Shown here piece after piece: positions 35,781 to 44,007 of a DNA stretch of 64,000 nt. Under the pieces are notes generated by a model. It was not told the DNA's origin and searched no databases. It worked only from the letters and a program-made list of their open reading frames with translations. This DNA is from Sediminibacillus terrae (lineage in GTDB: Bacteria > Bacillota > Bacilli > Bacillales > Amphibacillaceae). The stretch covers positions 62,001 to 126,000 of the forward strand of contig NZ_VZDQ01000011.1 in the NCBI RefSeq assembly GCF_009602435.1, written 5' to 3'. The position numbers were made by a program, and so were the translations under genes. Position 1 is the stretch's first letter, and each line of letters begins with the position of its first letter.

Positions 35781-36224
35781 TTACTTAGAGCTGTTTTCTT
35801 GCCGATGTTTTTCTTCCTGAAGAAACTGGATGAAAACACTCATGGCCAAAACTGGCCGTTTTTTGATAGAGTCGATAAAATCACGTTTTTGGTAATCGTT
35901 TACTATATCGCTTGCCTCAATTCTTTCTACGATATGTTCACTGCTGACCTTCCTGATTTCTTTGCGGACCGCTTTGGCTTCTTTATACAGCGCTATGCCG
36001 ATGGATCCCAGCAAGGCAAACAGTAGAAGCACATAGACCATATCGCTTTCCACTCCAAAACGAAAGACAAGGAAGAACAAGTTAAATACCGAAAAAACGA
36101 TTAACGGTATGGACAGAAGTGTGAGAACCGTATTCTTTTTTATCAACGATTTTGCCTTCCTCATTACTCCTTCCATTTCCTCTTTGATATAGTCAGGCAT
36201 GTTCTGGAACATCAAGTTATTCAT
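35781..36224 (-). CDS. YwnF-like DUF5392 membrane protein
   Basis: A 147-residue protein with two transmembrane helices (about 35-55 and 63-85) flanked by charged, helical cytosolic ends. The start MNNLMFQNMPDYIKEEME and overall layout fit the YwnF/DUF5392 family of Bacillaceae, of unknown function. The ATG at 36224 shares one base with the stop of the upstream small gene (TGATG), showing coupling; a GTG one codon earlier is less likely. Both are behind a yybP-ykoY-type riboswitch, suggesting a link to manganese. A repeat-type terminator follows. Confidence 0.7.
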   Translation of the reverse strand: MNNLMFQNMPDYIKEEMEGVMRKAKSLIKKNTVLTLLSIPLIVFSVFNLFFLVFRFGVESDMVYVLLLFALLGSIGIALYKEAKAVRKEIRKVSSEHIVERIEASDIVNDYQKRDFIDSIKKRPVLAMSVFIQFLQEEKHRQENSSK

Positions 36225-36361
36225 CACTGTTTCACCCCTTTGTCTGCTTTCAGGTATTTATCATCCAAAGATTTTTCGATCCTCTCCACCTCCCGTAAAT
36301 TACGGGTTAATTCCAGTTTATTTTGTTCTACTAAAGCAGAAAACGAAATATTTTTCCTCAT
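36224..36361 (-). CDS. FbpB-like small basic protein
   Basis: A 45-residue peptide, MRKNISFSALVEQNKLELTR at the N-terminus, with a second half rich in Glu/Lys/Arg. It resembles the Fur-regulated basic protein B family of Bacillus, small proteins that help the FsrA RNA in the iron-sparing response. GGAGGAAAGA (36365-36374) precedes the ATG. Its stop overlaps the ATG of the DUF5392 gene. No Fur box was recognised; instead a manganese-type riboswitch is upstream, which is unusual for this family. Family assignment rests on a short alignment from memory. Confidence 0.7.
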   Translation of the reverse strand: MRKNISFSALVEQNKLELTRNLREVERIEKSLDDKYLKADKGVKQ

Positions 36362-36400
36362 ATTCTTTCCTCCTTAACTGGTGTTCCCGCCGTCATAAGA

Positions 36401-36432
36401 CAAAAAGACCTATACCGATTCCGGTATAGGTC
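36401..36432 (-). terminator. Expression-platform terminator of the yybP-ykoY riboswitch
   Basis: GACCTATACCG (36407-36417) and CGGTATAGGTC (36422-36432) give a perfect 11-bp stem with a 4-base loop, followed on the minus strand by TTTTTG. A further copy of GGTATAGGTC upstream (about 36449-36458 read on the minus strand) can pair with the same left arm, forming an antiterminator. Confidence 0.85.
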
Positions 36433-36466
36433 CGAGAAAATAAAAATGACCTATACCTTCGAACAG

Positions 36467-36562
36467 GTAAGGTCTTGCTAACAACACACGTTGCCAACAA
36501 AGCCGAGAGTATGAAACTCTGTATTGACGACTTTGCCGTAAAAGCTACTCCCCTTAAAGGAT
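36467..36562 (-). ncRNA. yybP-ykoY (manganese-type) riboswitch aptamer
   Basis: On the minus strand the segment contains, in order, TTAAGGGGAGTAGC, AAAGTCGTCAATAC, CGGCTTTGTTGGCAACG and TTAGCAAGACCTTACC, the conserved words of the yybP-ykoY element (Mn-sensing). P1 is TAAGG/CCTTA. The 3' strand of P1 (GACCTTACC) can also pair with GGTATAGGTC just downstream, which in turn can pair with the terminator arm. This gives a three-way switch in which a folded aptamer frees the antiterminator, so Mn would turn the genes on. The switching direction is inferred from these pairings. Confidence 0.88.
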
Positions 36563-36579
36563 TATTAACTTATAACATT

Positions 36580-36608
36580 AGAATACACCTGTCAGTCTCA
36601 ATTGTCAA
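36580..36608 (-). promoter_or_regulatory. Promoter of the riboswitch transcript
   Basis: TTGACA (36603-36608) and TATTCT (36580-36585) on the minus strand are 17 bases apart, placing the RNA start close to the 5' side of the aptamer. Confidence 0.6.
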
Positions 36609-36751
36609 ACTATTTTGTCGGTTGCTTCTGTCTTGCTGATTTGGAGATGTCCCGCCGTCTGCCGAAGATTTACCTTCTTTACAAAGCAAGCCTCATCTCT
36701 TTCTTTTTTTAATTCGAGAAGCGATAATGGTTTTCAAGGAGGAATGATACC

Positions 36752-37057
36752 ATGAAATGCAAAATAAATCGAAATGCTGCCAAAAAAATCAAGCAGTGGC
36801 TTGCGGAAGATGGAGCAGAGGGCCAGATGCTTCGGGTCTTCGTTTCGGAGTTTCACGGAAACCATGCTCATTATGATCTGACTCTCGATTACCCGCAAGA
36901 ACATGACAAAATAGTCAAAACAGACAAAGAGATTGATGTATTGATGGATAGCAGGGAAGATTTTCTGGACGGTGTATGGATTCAATACTTTTATATACCT
37001 ACCGAAGGATTTAAAATCACGAACTCCTCAAAGGGCCACCCGCCTCACATTCATTAA
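36752..37057 (+). CDS. HesB/YadR-like (IscA fold) protein lacking the iron-sulfur cysteines
   Basis: A 101-residue protein with the HesB/IscA-type pattern: an N-terminal helix (NRNAAKKIKQWLAEDG), LRVFVSEFHGNHAHYDLTLDY and a C-terminal DGVWIQYFYIPTEGFKI strand pair. IscA-type scaffolds use three Cys; here the only Cys is residue 3, so cluster binding by the normal mode is unlikely. The C-terminus ends GHPPHIH, His-rich. CAAGGAGG precedes the ATG. Monocistronic, followed by a terminator. Proteins of this YneR/HesB-like type in Bacillus have no established role. Confidence 0.72.
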   Translation: MKCKINRNAAKKIKQWLAEDGAEGQMLRVFVSEFHGNHAHYDLTLDYPQEHDKIVKTDKEIDVLMDSREDFLDGVWIQYFYIPTEGFKITNSSKGHPPHIH

Positions 37058-37098
37058 TCGACCCAGGGACAAAAAAGCATTGCATAGTGACCAAAGCG

Positions 37099-37130
37099 AA
37101 AACCGAACTACTCCAATTCGTTCGGTTTTT
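37099..37130. terminator. Bidirectional terminator between the HesB-like and NSS transporter genes
   Basis: AACCGAAC (37101-37108) and GTTCGGTT (37120-37127) form an 8-bp stem with T-runs outside on both strands (T5 at 37126-37130; TTTTCG on the minus strand). It is a short member of the CCGAAC hairpin family of this window. Confidence 0.75.
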
Positions 37131-37232
37131 GCTTTGTCGGCCTTGCTTTTGCCCGGAAACTTTCAGAAAGACATGTTTTACCATAGCTAAATCTACAGAA
37201 AGGCAGCTAATAAAACAGTATCCATTACCTCA

Positions 37233-38585
37233 TCAGGCAGACCCGAAAATTCCGATCGTAGCGAGAAAAACAACTACAATAGTTATCGGAATCACAAACC
37301 GCATCAGATTTTTCCAAATGATATACCACGGAGAAGCCAGACCTGAACTAAGCTTGAATTCCTGTTCCACAAGGGAACTCTCCATCCGATGTATAATAAA
37401 AATCGCGATGAGCAGACTGCCGACCGGAAGCAGGATATTACTTACCAGGTAGTCGGTCGCATCAAAAACAGTAAGGCCGAATAAATGGAAGCCGCTTATC
37501 GTACTTGAAGAAAGAGCGGCCGGTATTCCAGCGAAAAACACGACGATCCCGGCGGTTAACGTGACAGGTTTCCTGCGTCGTTTCCCATTTTCCGTAAAAG
37601 CTGAGACGATGATTTCCAGCAGACTGAAAGAAGAAGTCAGCGTAGCAAATAAAAATAACAACAGGAACAGACATAAAAACAGCTCTCCAAATGGAATTTG
37701 GGAAAATACGGAAGGAAGTACGATGAACAGCAAGCCAGGTCCTTCTGTCGGTTCCAGTCCGAAGGAGAACACGACTGGAAAGATTGCCAAACCAGCCAAA
37801 AGGGAGACAAAGATGTTCATACCGGCAACACTCCCGGCTGAAGACGGGATGCTCACTTGCTTGTCGAGATAAGAGCTGTATGTAACCATGCAGGAAAACC
37901 CGACAGCCAAGGAGAAAAAGGATTGCCCTAAAGCATATAGCACCGCTTCTCCAGTTATATTAGAAAAATCGGGCCGCAAGAAAAACCGAACCCCCTCCAT
38001 GGCGCCATCCAGCGTCAATGATCTGCCAACCAAAATGATGAAAAAGATAAATAACAATGGCATGAGCAGTTTGCTCGCCTGCTCGATCCCTTTCTTGATC
38101 CCGAAAGAAACGACAATGACATTAATAAGTAAAAATAGGGCAAGACCGATTAATGTAACGGAAGGACTGCCTGTGACAGCACCGAACATTTCCCCATAAT
38201 CGGCAGAATCGGTGATCACTGTTCCAGTAATTGCTTTTGCACTGTATACCAGCACCCAGCCCCCTACGACACTGTAAAAGGACAAAAGCAGAAAACAGCC
38301 TACTATTCCAAGCCTTCCTACCCAAGGCCAATGGGAATCCGGAGCCAGTACCTTGTAGGCTGTGACTGCTTCTTTTCCAGCTCCTCGACCTATAATGAGC
38401 TCGGAAATCAACAAGGGCAGTCCAATCAATACTGTAAAAATTACAAAAAGCAGAAAGAACGCTCCCCCGCCGTTCATCCCGGTAACATATGGAAATTTCC
38501 AAATCGCGCCGAGACCAATTGCCGCCCCCGCCGTCGAAAGGATAAATCCTATTTTTGAAGACCATTGCTCTCGATTTGTTTTCAT
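37233..38585 (-). CDS. Sodium-dependent transporter of the NSS/SNF family (probable tryptophan carrier)
   Basis: A 450-residue, roughly 11-12-helix sodium symporter of the LeuT fold. Helix 1 shows the unwound Na/substrate site (STAGAAIGLGAIWKFPYV followed by GGGAFFLLF) and helix 6 shows ALGQSFFSLAVGFSCMVTYSSY. GGAGGG precedes the ATG. It lies 47 bases downstream of kynA in the same direction with no terminator between, so it belongs to the kyn operon. Tryptophan is therefore the most likely substrate; bacterial relatives such as TnaT are tryptophan transporters. The family assignment is firm, the substrate inferred. Confidence 0.88.
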   Translation of the reverse strand: MKTNREQWSSKIGFILSTAGAAIGLGAIWKFPYVTGMNGGGAFFLLFVIFTVLIGLPLLISELIIGRGAGKEAVTAYKVLAPDSHWPWVGRLGIVGCFLLLSFYSVVGGWVLVYSAKAITGTVITDSADYGEMFGAVTGSPSVTLIGLALFLLINVIVVSFGIKKGIEQASKLLMPLLFIFFIILVGRSLTLDGAMEGVRFFLRPDFSNITGEAVLYALGQSFFSLAVGFSCMVTYSSYLDKQVSIPSSAGSVAGMNIFVSLLAGLAIFPVVFSFGLEPTEGPGLLFIVLPSVFSQIPFGELFLCLFLLLFLFATLTSSFSLLEIIVSAFTENGKRRRKPVTLTAGIVVFFAGIPAALSSSTISGFHLFGLTVFDATDYLVSNILLPVGSLLIAIFIIHRMESSLVEQEFKLSSGLASPWYIIWKNLMRFVIPITIVVVFLATIGIFGSA

Positions 38586-38632
38586 ATAAACCCTCCAATC
38601 ACGCTATTTTAATATAAAGTGTAAGGTCTTCG

Positions 38633-39472
38633 CTATATTTTCGTCCTGAGATTCCAAAGCTCCGGGAAAAAATAATGATCAAGGACCTTTTTCAAATAGC
38701 CTACCCCAGAAGAACCACCAGTCCCTGTTTTATATCCTATGATACGCTCGACTGTTTTCATGTGACGGAAACGCCACTGTTGCATGGAATCTTCTATGTC
38801 GACCAGCTTTTCCGCCAACTCATAAAGCGGCCAGTACCGATCGGTATTTTCGTATACTTCCAGCCATGCTTTTTCCACACTCGAATCAGCCTCGTAAGGT
38901 TCTGAAAAATCCCTCGCTACCATTTCATGATTGATTGGCAAACCTGCCCTATGAAGAGCCCGAATGGCTGCATCGTACAGGCCGGGTGCTTTATATGCTT
39001 CCAATAGCTGTTGATAAATTACAGGATCCTGCTTATATATTTTTAGCACATGCGGAGTTTTGTAGCCCAATGAAAACTCAATCAGCCGATATTGGTAAGA
39101 TTGAAATCCGGAAGCCTGGCCGAGCTTATCGCGAAATTCAATATATTCGCTCGGAGTCAAGGTCGACAACACATCCCAGGCTGAGATGATTTGTCTTTGA
39201 GTTTTCTTGACCCGGGACAACATCTTAAATGCTTCAGCCAAATCGTCCTTATGAATAGCTTGAATCGCAGACTGGATTTCGTGGAGAATCAGTTTCATCC
39301 ATAGCTCACTCACCTGGTGGATGATGATGAACAGCATTTCATCATGGTGGTCTGATAAAGGTTTCTGACTGGACAACAAACGGTCAAGTTCTAAATAGTC
39401 ACTGTACGTCATTTTTTCCCTGAAATCCGTATGGATTCCTTCTTCTCCTGAATCACTCTTCTTATCAGTCAT
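38633..39472 (-). CDS. kynA: Tryptophan 2,3-dioxygenase
   Basis: Haem enzyme opening the indole ring of L-tryptophan to N-formylkynurenine, the first step of the kynurenine pathway. 279 residues. Conserved family parts include [38 protein letters not shown] (with the substrate-binding His/Tyr/Arg region), [16 protein letters not shown] and [28 protein letters not shown] (split here), where the proximal haem His is in FRHMKTV. The ATG at 39472 (MTDKK) follows GGAGAGGGGG; an upstream in-frame start at 39514 would overlap kynB. It lies 19 bases after kynB. Confidence 0.95.
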   Translation of the reverse strand: MTDKKSDSGEEGIHTDFREKMTYSDYLELDRLLSSQKPLSDHHDEMLFIIIHQVSELWMKLILHEIQSAIQAIHKDDLAEAFKMLSRVKKTQRQIISAWDVLSTLTPSEYIEFRDKLGQASGFQSYQYRLIEFSLGYKTPHVLKIYKQDPVIYQQLLEAYKAPGLYDAAIRALHRAGLPINHEMVARDFSEPYEADSSVEKAWLEVYENTDRYWPLYELAEKLVDIEDSMQQWRFRHMKTVERIIGYKTGTGGSSGVGYLKKVLDHYFFPELWNLRTKI

Positions 39473-39491
39473 TTTTATCCCCCCTCTCCAG

Positions 39492-40121
39492 TTACAGACA
39501 GCGAAGTACAGCACGTACCGGACTACCGTCAGCCTCTAAGAGTGCCAAAGGCAAAGCGATCAATTCATAATCTCCTGATACGATATGATCAAGCATGAGA
39601 TTTTCCAGAATATAAATATCATTATCATACAAGGCATGATGAACTGGCAGTTCCTTGCTTTCTACCGGGTCGACGGATGGCATGTCGACCCCCAAAAGCT
39701 TTATTCCCCGTTTTTTTAAAAAGGGGCCGATATCCGGATCAAGTAATGGCATGCTTTCAGGGAATCGTTCCGGTCGATTCGGAAGAGAGCTATGCAAGAG
39801 CAGTCGTTCCACGCCATCAAATCGGAATTTTGACAGAATGTTTGCATCGATTTTTTCTGCATCTGAGACGTCGACGACTTTGGCCGGACCAATGTATGTG
39901 TCAATCGGGATATCAAGGACACGTTTTCCTTGATTGTCGTAATGGTAAGGGGCATCTATGTGAGTGCCTGTATGACAACTGGAACTGATTTGACCAATGT
40001 TCACTGAGCCGGTTTGTTCTTTGGAATAGGTCAGTTTGTAGGAAAAAGGTTCGTCACCCGGCCAGTGAGCGATCTTATCCGATAAGGGTTGCGTGATGTC
40101 GATCCATTCTGAGGATTTCAT
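39492..40121 (-). CDS. kynB: Kynurenine formamidase (arylformamidase, cyclase-like KynB)
   Basis: Hydrolyses N-formylkynurenine to kynurenine and formate. 209 residues with the metal motif [14 protein letters not shown] (the His-x3-His-x3-Asp motif of the cyclase/KynB family) and a second His in [10 protein letters not shown]. The ATG at 40121 follows GGAGGTGA at normal distance, preferred to a TTG at 40130. Start and the stop of kynU are one base apart, so translation is coupled. Second gene of the kynU-kynB-kynA order. Confidence 0.93.
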   Translation of the reverse strand: MKSSEWIDITQPLSDKIAHWPGDEPFSYKLTYSKEQTGSVNIGQISSSCHTGTHIDAPYHYDNQGKRVLDIPIDTYIGPAKVVDVSDAEKIDANILSKFRFDGVERLLLHSSLPNRPERFPESMPLLDPDIGPFLKKRGIKLLGVDMPSVDPVESKELPVHHALYDNDIYILENLMLDHIVSGDYELIALPLALLEADGSPVRAVLRCL

Positions 40122-40122
40122 T

Positions 40123-41415
40123 TTATGCAATCACCTCCCGTTTCTTTTCAAAGCGCAGATAACGCTTCTCCTCCATAATTGTCCTCAACAAATCCACCAC
40201 CTGCCAAACTTCTTCAAATGTGTTGTAAAGCGCAACAGGTGCCAGTCTTATACCGTTTGGAGACCGGAAATCCGGGATGACCCCTCCCTCCTTCAATGCT
40301 TTGCATATCCGGACAGCCTCCTCATGCTCAAGAAAAACATGGCCACCACGGGAATCGCGCGAAAGAGGATTTGCAATCGTAAACTGATAACTATGCAAGC
40401 GATGCTTTGCCAAAGCAAGGAAATAATCCGTCAGCTTCAGTGACTTGGTGCGAATTCGTTCAATTCCTGCCTCTGCAAACATATGTAAAGAACCAAGAAG
40501 CGGCGCCATGCTGAGAATATGAGGTGTTCCGATTTGAAAAGCGCCCGCATTGGCGGCCGGGCTCAACGAATGCTCCATATCGAATTGTTTTTCTTTGTTC
40601 GAACTGAACCACCCGGCCAGACCCGGTTTTTTGCCGAAATAGTGCTTGTTTACATACAGACCGCCGATACTGCCTGGACCGCCGTTCAAATGCTTATACG
40701 TACACCAAAAAGCAAAATCGACCTCCCATTCATTCAATCGGTGGGGAATTGCACCAATAGAGTGGCATAAATCAAAGCCAATCCGGATTCCACGGGAATG
40801 GGCAGCCTCGGTCAGACGTTTGATGTCAAGTACCTGGCCGCTGCGATAAAGGACACTGGGCAGCACAATCAACGCAATTTCGTCCGTCATCTCCGAAATG
40901 ATCTGCTGCTCATCCAGTGTTTTGCCGTCTGTGCTTTTCACACGGATAAGATGTGTAGATGGATCATATCCCTTTTGCTCCAGTTGGCTCTGCAGAGCGT
41001 AAATATCTGATGGAAAATTCAATTCATCTGCCAAAATCTTTGTTCTTCTGCCACTCGGTTGATAAAAACTGGCGACAAGCTGATGCAGGTTGATTGTAGT
41101 AGACCCGGTGATGATGACTTCTTCCGGTTCAGCCCCTACTAATGGAGCAGATAACTCTCCCAGTGACTCCGCCAGGTAATACCAAGGGTTTTCTCCAGAA
41201 GTCCAGCCGTCAATGCCATTTTGTTTCCATGAACCCATCAATTGATGGACAGCCTTTTCTGCAGGTTTCGAGAGCAATCCCAAAGAGTTGCCGTCAAAAT
41301 AAATAACATTTTCATCCAAGTAAAATTCATCGCGAAAACCAGCTAGTGGATCTTCCCGATCCAATTGTTTCGCATATTCCCTGTTCCACTTATCTGTTTG
41401 CTCTTTTGACGTCAT
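40123..41415 (-). CDS. kynU: Kynureninase
   Basis: Pyridoxal-phosphate enzyme cleaving kynurenine to anthranilate and alanine. 430 residues after choosing the ATG at 41415 (MTSKEQ), which has AAGGAAGGGG upstream; a longer in-frame start at 41511 has none. The fold-type I signature shows [22 protein letters not shown] with Asp and the region [19 protein letters not shown] (around residue 230), in which Lys of YKHLNGG is the PLP lysine. First gene of the operon, behind a consensus promoter. The enzyme produces anthranilate, which could be recycled or exported; no nad or further degradation genes are nearby. Confidence 0.95.
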   Translation of the reverse strand: MTSKEQTDKWNREYAKQLDREDPLAGFRDEFYLDENVIYFDGNSLGLLSKPAEKAVHQLMGSWKQNGIDGWTSGENPWYYLAESLGELSAPLVGAEPEEVIITGSTTINLHQLVASFYQPSGRRTKILADELNFPSDIYALQSQLEQKGYDPSTHLIRVKSTDGKTLDEQQIISEMTDEIALIVLPSVLYRSGQVLDIKRLTEAAHSRGIRIGFDLCHSIGAIPHRLNEWEVDFAFWCTYKHLNGGPGSIGGLYVNKHYFGKKPGLAGWFSSNKEKQFDMEHSLSPAANAGAFQIGTPHILSMAPLLGSLHMFAEAGIERIRTKSLKLTDYFLALAKHRLHSYQFTIANPLSRDSRGGHVFLEHEEAVRICKALKEGGVIPDFRSPNGIRLAPVALYNTFEEVWQVVDLLRTIMEEKRYLRFEKKREVIA

Positions 41416-41452
41416 CAGCTTCCCCTTCCTTTTGAAAAATTCTGTCAATTCG

Positions 41453-41481
41453 ACTATATATTTTACCTGCTTGGATGTCAA
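41453..41481 (-). promoter_or_regulatory. Promoter of the kynurenine operon
   Basis: TTGACA (41476-41481) and TATAGT (41453-41458) on the minus strand, 17 bases apart, about 40 bases upstream of the kynU ATG. No tandem T-box or leader peptide was recognised here. Confidence 0.65.
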
Positions 41482-41649
41482 CGACAGCCCAGCATACGTT
41501 ACGATTTGCATATTAAATGACTTGTTCTATTCTATATTATAGGTATGGTTTTGGGATTTTTTGTGCATTCCTTTAAAGAATACAGTTAGTTTTGTAACGT
41601 TAGAGCCATCACAAACGTCTAATCGACAAATGACACAGGAGGTAATGGA

Positions 41650-42111
41650 ATGAAAAAAGCATTCCTTTTCTTATTAATGACAGGAGCCATACTGGCCGGC
41701 TGTGGCACAACCAATCATGAGGAGGAGGCAGAAGAAGTGAATGGAAACGGCGAAGAGACAACCAACCAGGTACATGCCGTATTGGAGGAACAAAGCCCAC
41801 TCGTTTATCAATATTCCGTGACGAATGAAAGTGAGGAAAATATCAAGTTGGAGTTTACAAGTTCGCAGCGCTACGATTACGAAATCACCAATGATGCCGG
41901 TGAGCAAATTTTTCTTTACTCCAGTGTTACGTCCTTTGCCCAAGTGATGGGCGAAGAAACGATTGATTCAGGTGAAAAGCTGCAGTATCTAATAGATTTA
42001 CGCGAACATGACATCGATCCTGGTGACTACAGGTTGGGAGCATGGTTGACACCAAGCAGTGGTAAAAAATACAAAGCCGAGCATTCTTTTACTGTGCCAG
42101 GAGAAGAATAA
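41650..42111 (+). CDS. Lipoprotein with BsuPI-type (intracellular proteinase inhibitor) domain
   Basis: A 153-residue lipoprotein: signal peptide MKKAFLFLLMTGAILAGC with lipidated Cys at residue 18, an acidic linker to about residue 40, then a beta-sandwich resembling BsuPI (PLVYQYSVTNESEENIKLEF, SSQRYDYEITNDAGEQIF, DPGDYRLGAWL). BsuPI itself inhibits the intracellular serine protease, but the lipoprotein relatives are outside the cell and their role is unknown. AGGAGGTAATGG before the ATG. Monocistronic, followed by a hairpin terminator. Confidence 0.8.
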   Translation: MKKAFLFLLMTGAILAGCGTTNHEEEAEEVNGNGEETTNQVHAVLEEQSPLVYQYSVTNESEENIKLEFTSSQRYDYEITNDAGEQIFLYSSVTSFAQVMGEETIDSGEKLQYLIDLREHDIDPGDYRLGAWLTPSSGKKYKAEHSFTVPGEE

Positions 42112-42136
42112 AAGGATAAGCACCGGAACAAAACAA

Positions 42137-42182
42137 AAACCGAACGAATGCTAAACACTAATCGTCATCGCTCGGTCTTTAT
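42137..42182 (+). terminator. Repeat-type terminator after the BsuPI-domain gene
   Basis: ACCGAACGA (42139-42147) and TCGCTCGGT (42168-42176) pair with one mismatch, followed by CTTTATT. It belongs to the CCGAACGA hairpin family. Confidence 0.65.
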
Positions 42183-42234
42183 TATTCCTTGGTTGGACTT
42201 CTTTTTAACCTGCTGTTTGATAAGTGTTGTATTG

Positions 42235-42580
42235 CCAGGCAGAATACTGCTCGTTCCACGGAAACAGCTTCCACCCCTGAGAAGCACCAACCGCTTTTTG
42301 CGGAGTGGAAACTCGGGCTGTTCCCGATTGAGTCTCCGTATCTTGCCTCCGCTGCGTTATCGGAGTCAGATTTCCACGTGTGAAAACAAGATGCACCGTA
42401 TTCTTCTACTGACTTTTAAAATTTTAAACTGTGACGAAGAAGAAAAATCAGCAGGGGGGATCGGCCATTCTTCTGAAATGGGAGACTCCAGTTGGACAGC
42501 TCGACCTGAAGATCCACTTGGCAAAGCGGTATTCTGTGCCAAGTTAGCTGAAGCAGTGCCTGCGAAAAGCGTCCCATTCT
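42235..42580. repeat. Gene-free stretch with decayed copies of the intergenic repeat
   Basis: No gene. Bases 42505-42571 match 62121-62187 closely: CTGAAGATCCACTTGG, AAAGCGGT, CCAAGTTAGCTGAAG and GCGAAAAGCG/GCGGAAAGCG. Upstream parts (42255-42340) hold words like CCACGGAAACAGC and GAGTCTCCGTATC of the same family. Confidence 0.6.
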
Positions 42581-42587
42581 CATCTTT

Positions 42588-43148
42588 TTACTTTACTTTT
42601 GCATAGATACAAGTGTTACTCATATGATTACCATCTACAGATACATCATCATTTTTCAAGATCCCCTCTAGTTCATAGTCCAGCTTTTCCGGTATTGCCC
42701 TGCTTTTAAAATTCTTTTCCTCACATCTAATTTCTACCCTCCTGCAGGTCAGTTCGGTAAATGCAAACGATGTCAAGGCTTTTATTGCTTCTGTCATATA
42801 TCCCATACCGGTGAACTTCGTGTCGATCCAATAGCCTATCTCACATTTCGGAACTTTCCAGTCGATATTGTGGAAACCAGAAGATCCGATAAACCCGTTC
42901 GTTTCCCTGTGAAACAGCAAATACCTTAATTTTTCCCGTTTCAGGAAACGAATATGGGCTTCGCGAATATCTTCTTCACTTTCTTCTAAAGTAGGAGTAG
43001 TTTGAGCGAATGGCATCCAGGGACGTAATTCTTCGATTGACCTTTTGACCGCCCGATTCACCGCTTCTCCATCACCTGATTCAGGCATGCGTAACAGTAG
43101 CCTTTCTGTTTTTATTTCGGCGGGTATGTCCCATAACAGAGGGTTCAA
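42588..43148 (-). CDS. GNAT-family N-acetyltransferase (RimJ/RimL type)
   Basis: A 186-residue acetyltransferase. It begins IKTERLLLRMPESGDGEAVNRAV, typical of the RimJ/RimL/YdaF subgroup, and includes the acetyl-CoA region CEIGYWIDTKFTGMGYMTEAIKALTSFAF and RRVEIRCEEKNFKSRAIPEKLDYELEG. The usual Q/RxxGxG/A loop is seen as KFTGMGYM. Start is TTG at 43148, with AAAGGAG nine bases upstream. These enzymes acetylate N-termini of ribosomal proteins or small molecules; the acceptor here is unknown. Followed 26 bases upstream by the maltose-acetyltransferase-like gene on the same strand, so the two may be co-transcribed. Confidence 0.85.
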   Translation of the reverse strand: MNPLLWDIPAEIKTERLLLRMPESGDGEAVNRAVKRSIEELRPWMPFAQTTPTLEESEEDIREAHIRFLKREKLRYLLFHRETNGFIGSSGFHNIDWKVPKCEIGYWIDTKFTGMGYMTEAIKALTSFAFTELTCRRVEIRCEEKNFKSRAIPEKLDYELEGILKNDDVSVDGNHMSNTCIYAKVK

Positions 43149-43174
43149 CAGAGCAGCTCCTTTCTTTAATTTTT

Positions 43175-43732
43175 TTACTTTACTTCCTTAAGAATAGTCG
43201 CCGGCGCTCCACCAGCAACTACATTTGCCGGAATATCCCTGGTCACGACAGAACCAGAGGCAATGATGGAGTTGTCGCCAATCGTCACACCAGGATTGAT
43301 CACTGTTCTTCCGCCAATCCAGACATTGTCTCCTATTGTGACCGGTTTTCCGTATTCAGCACCAGCTTTACGGACTTCCGGATCAAGCGGATGAGAAGCT
43401 GTATAAATATGTACACCTGGAGCCAATAAGCAATCATCGCCAATGCGGACCTCGCAAACGTCGAGAATCGTACAATCAAAATTCGCATAAAACCTTTCTC
43501 CGATATGGATATTATAGCCATAGTCACATCGAAAGGTCGGCTCCACAAAAAAACTATCACCTGTAGAGCCAAACAGCTCCTTGAGGAGATTCATCCGCTT
43601 TTCATCGTCAGTCTCTGTGGTTTGGTTGTAAAGTCTCGTAAGGCGGCGCGCATTGAGTCGGTCTGCAACCAATTGTGGATCACTTGCATCGTATAACTCG
43701 CTGCCAATCATTTTTTCGCGTTCCGTTTTCAT
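43175..43732 (-). CDS. maa: Maltose O-acetyltransferase (LacA/Maa-type hexapeptide acetyltransferase)
   Basis: Acetyl-CoA-dependent acetylation of glucose, maltose or similar sugars. 185 residues: an N-terminal Mac helical domain ([30 protein letters not shown]) followed by a left-handed beta-helix with hexapeptide repeats ([39 protein letters not shown]). The catalytic His is in [10 protein letters not shown] near residue 115. Length equals Maa of B. subtilis (184). GAAGGAGAG before the ATG. It may detoxify surplus intracellular sugar. Confidence 0.9.
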   Translation of the reverse strand: MKTEREKMIGSELYDASDPQLVADRLNARRLTRLYNQTTETDDEKRMNLLKELFGSTGDSFFVEPTFRCDYGYNIHIGERFYANFDCTILDVCEVRIGDDCLLAPGVHIYTASHPLDPEVRKAGAEYGKPVTIGDNVWIGGRTVINPGVTIGDNSIIASGSVVTRDIPANVVAGGAPATILKEVK

Positions 43733-43947
43733 CTATATTCTCTCCTTCTTCCCAATGACAAATTTGCCAGATAATATAAAGGGTAACATAAAAAATTGAA
43801 ATTATCAGAATAAAATGGTAAGCACAAGTACCTTGCAAAATCTGACAAAGAAAAAACTTGCCGATTGGCAATGGTTAAAACAACTAGCCGCTGAAAAGCC
43901 ATGCAGCCATTCCAGAGCTGATCAACACCCTTTCAAAACTTCACGCA

Positions 43948-43981
43948 ACAAAAAACACCCTGCCAAGTCACAATGGCAGAG
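43948..43981 (-). terminator. Terminator after the M20 peptidase gene
   Basis: CTGCCA (43960-43965) and TGGCAG (43974-43979) form the stem core, followed on the minus strand by GGGTGTTTTTTG. It lies about 30 bases beyond the stop codon, next to a GGGGACAGTCCCC palindrome at 43987-43999, a word often seen in Bacillaceae intergenic DNA. Confidence 0.65.
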
Positions 43982-44007
43982 TGCCGGGGACAGTCCCCTT
44001 GTTTTTT

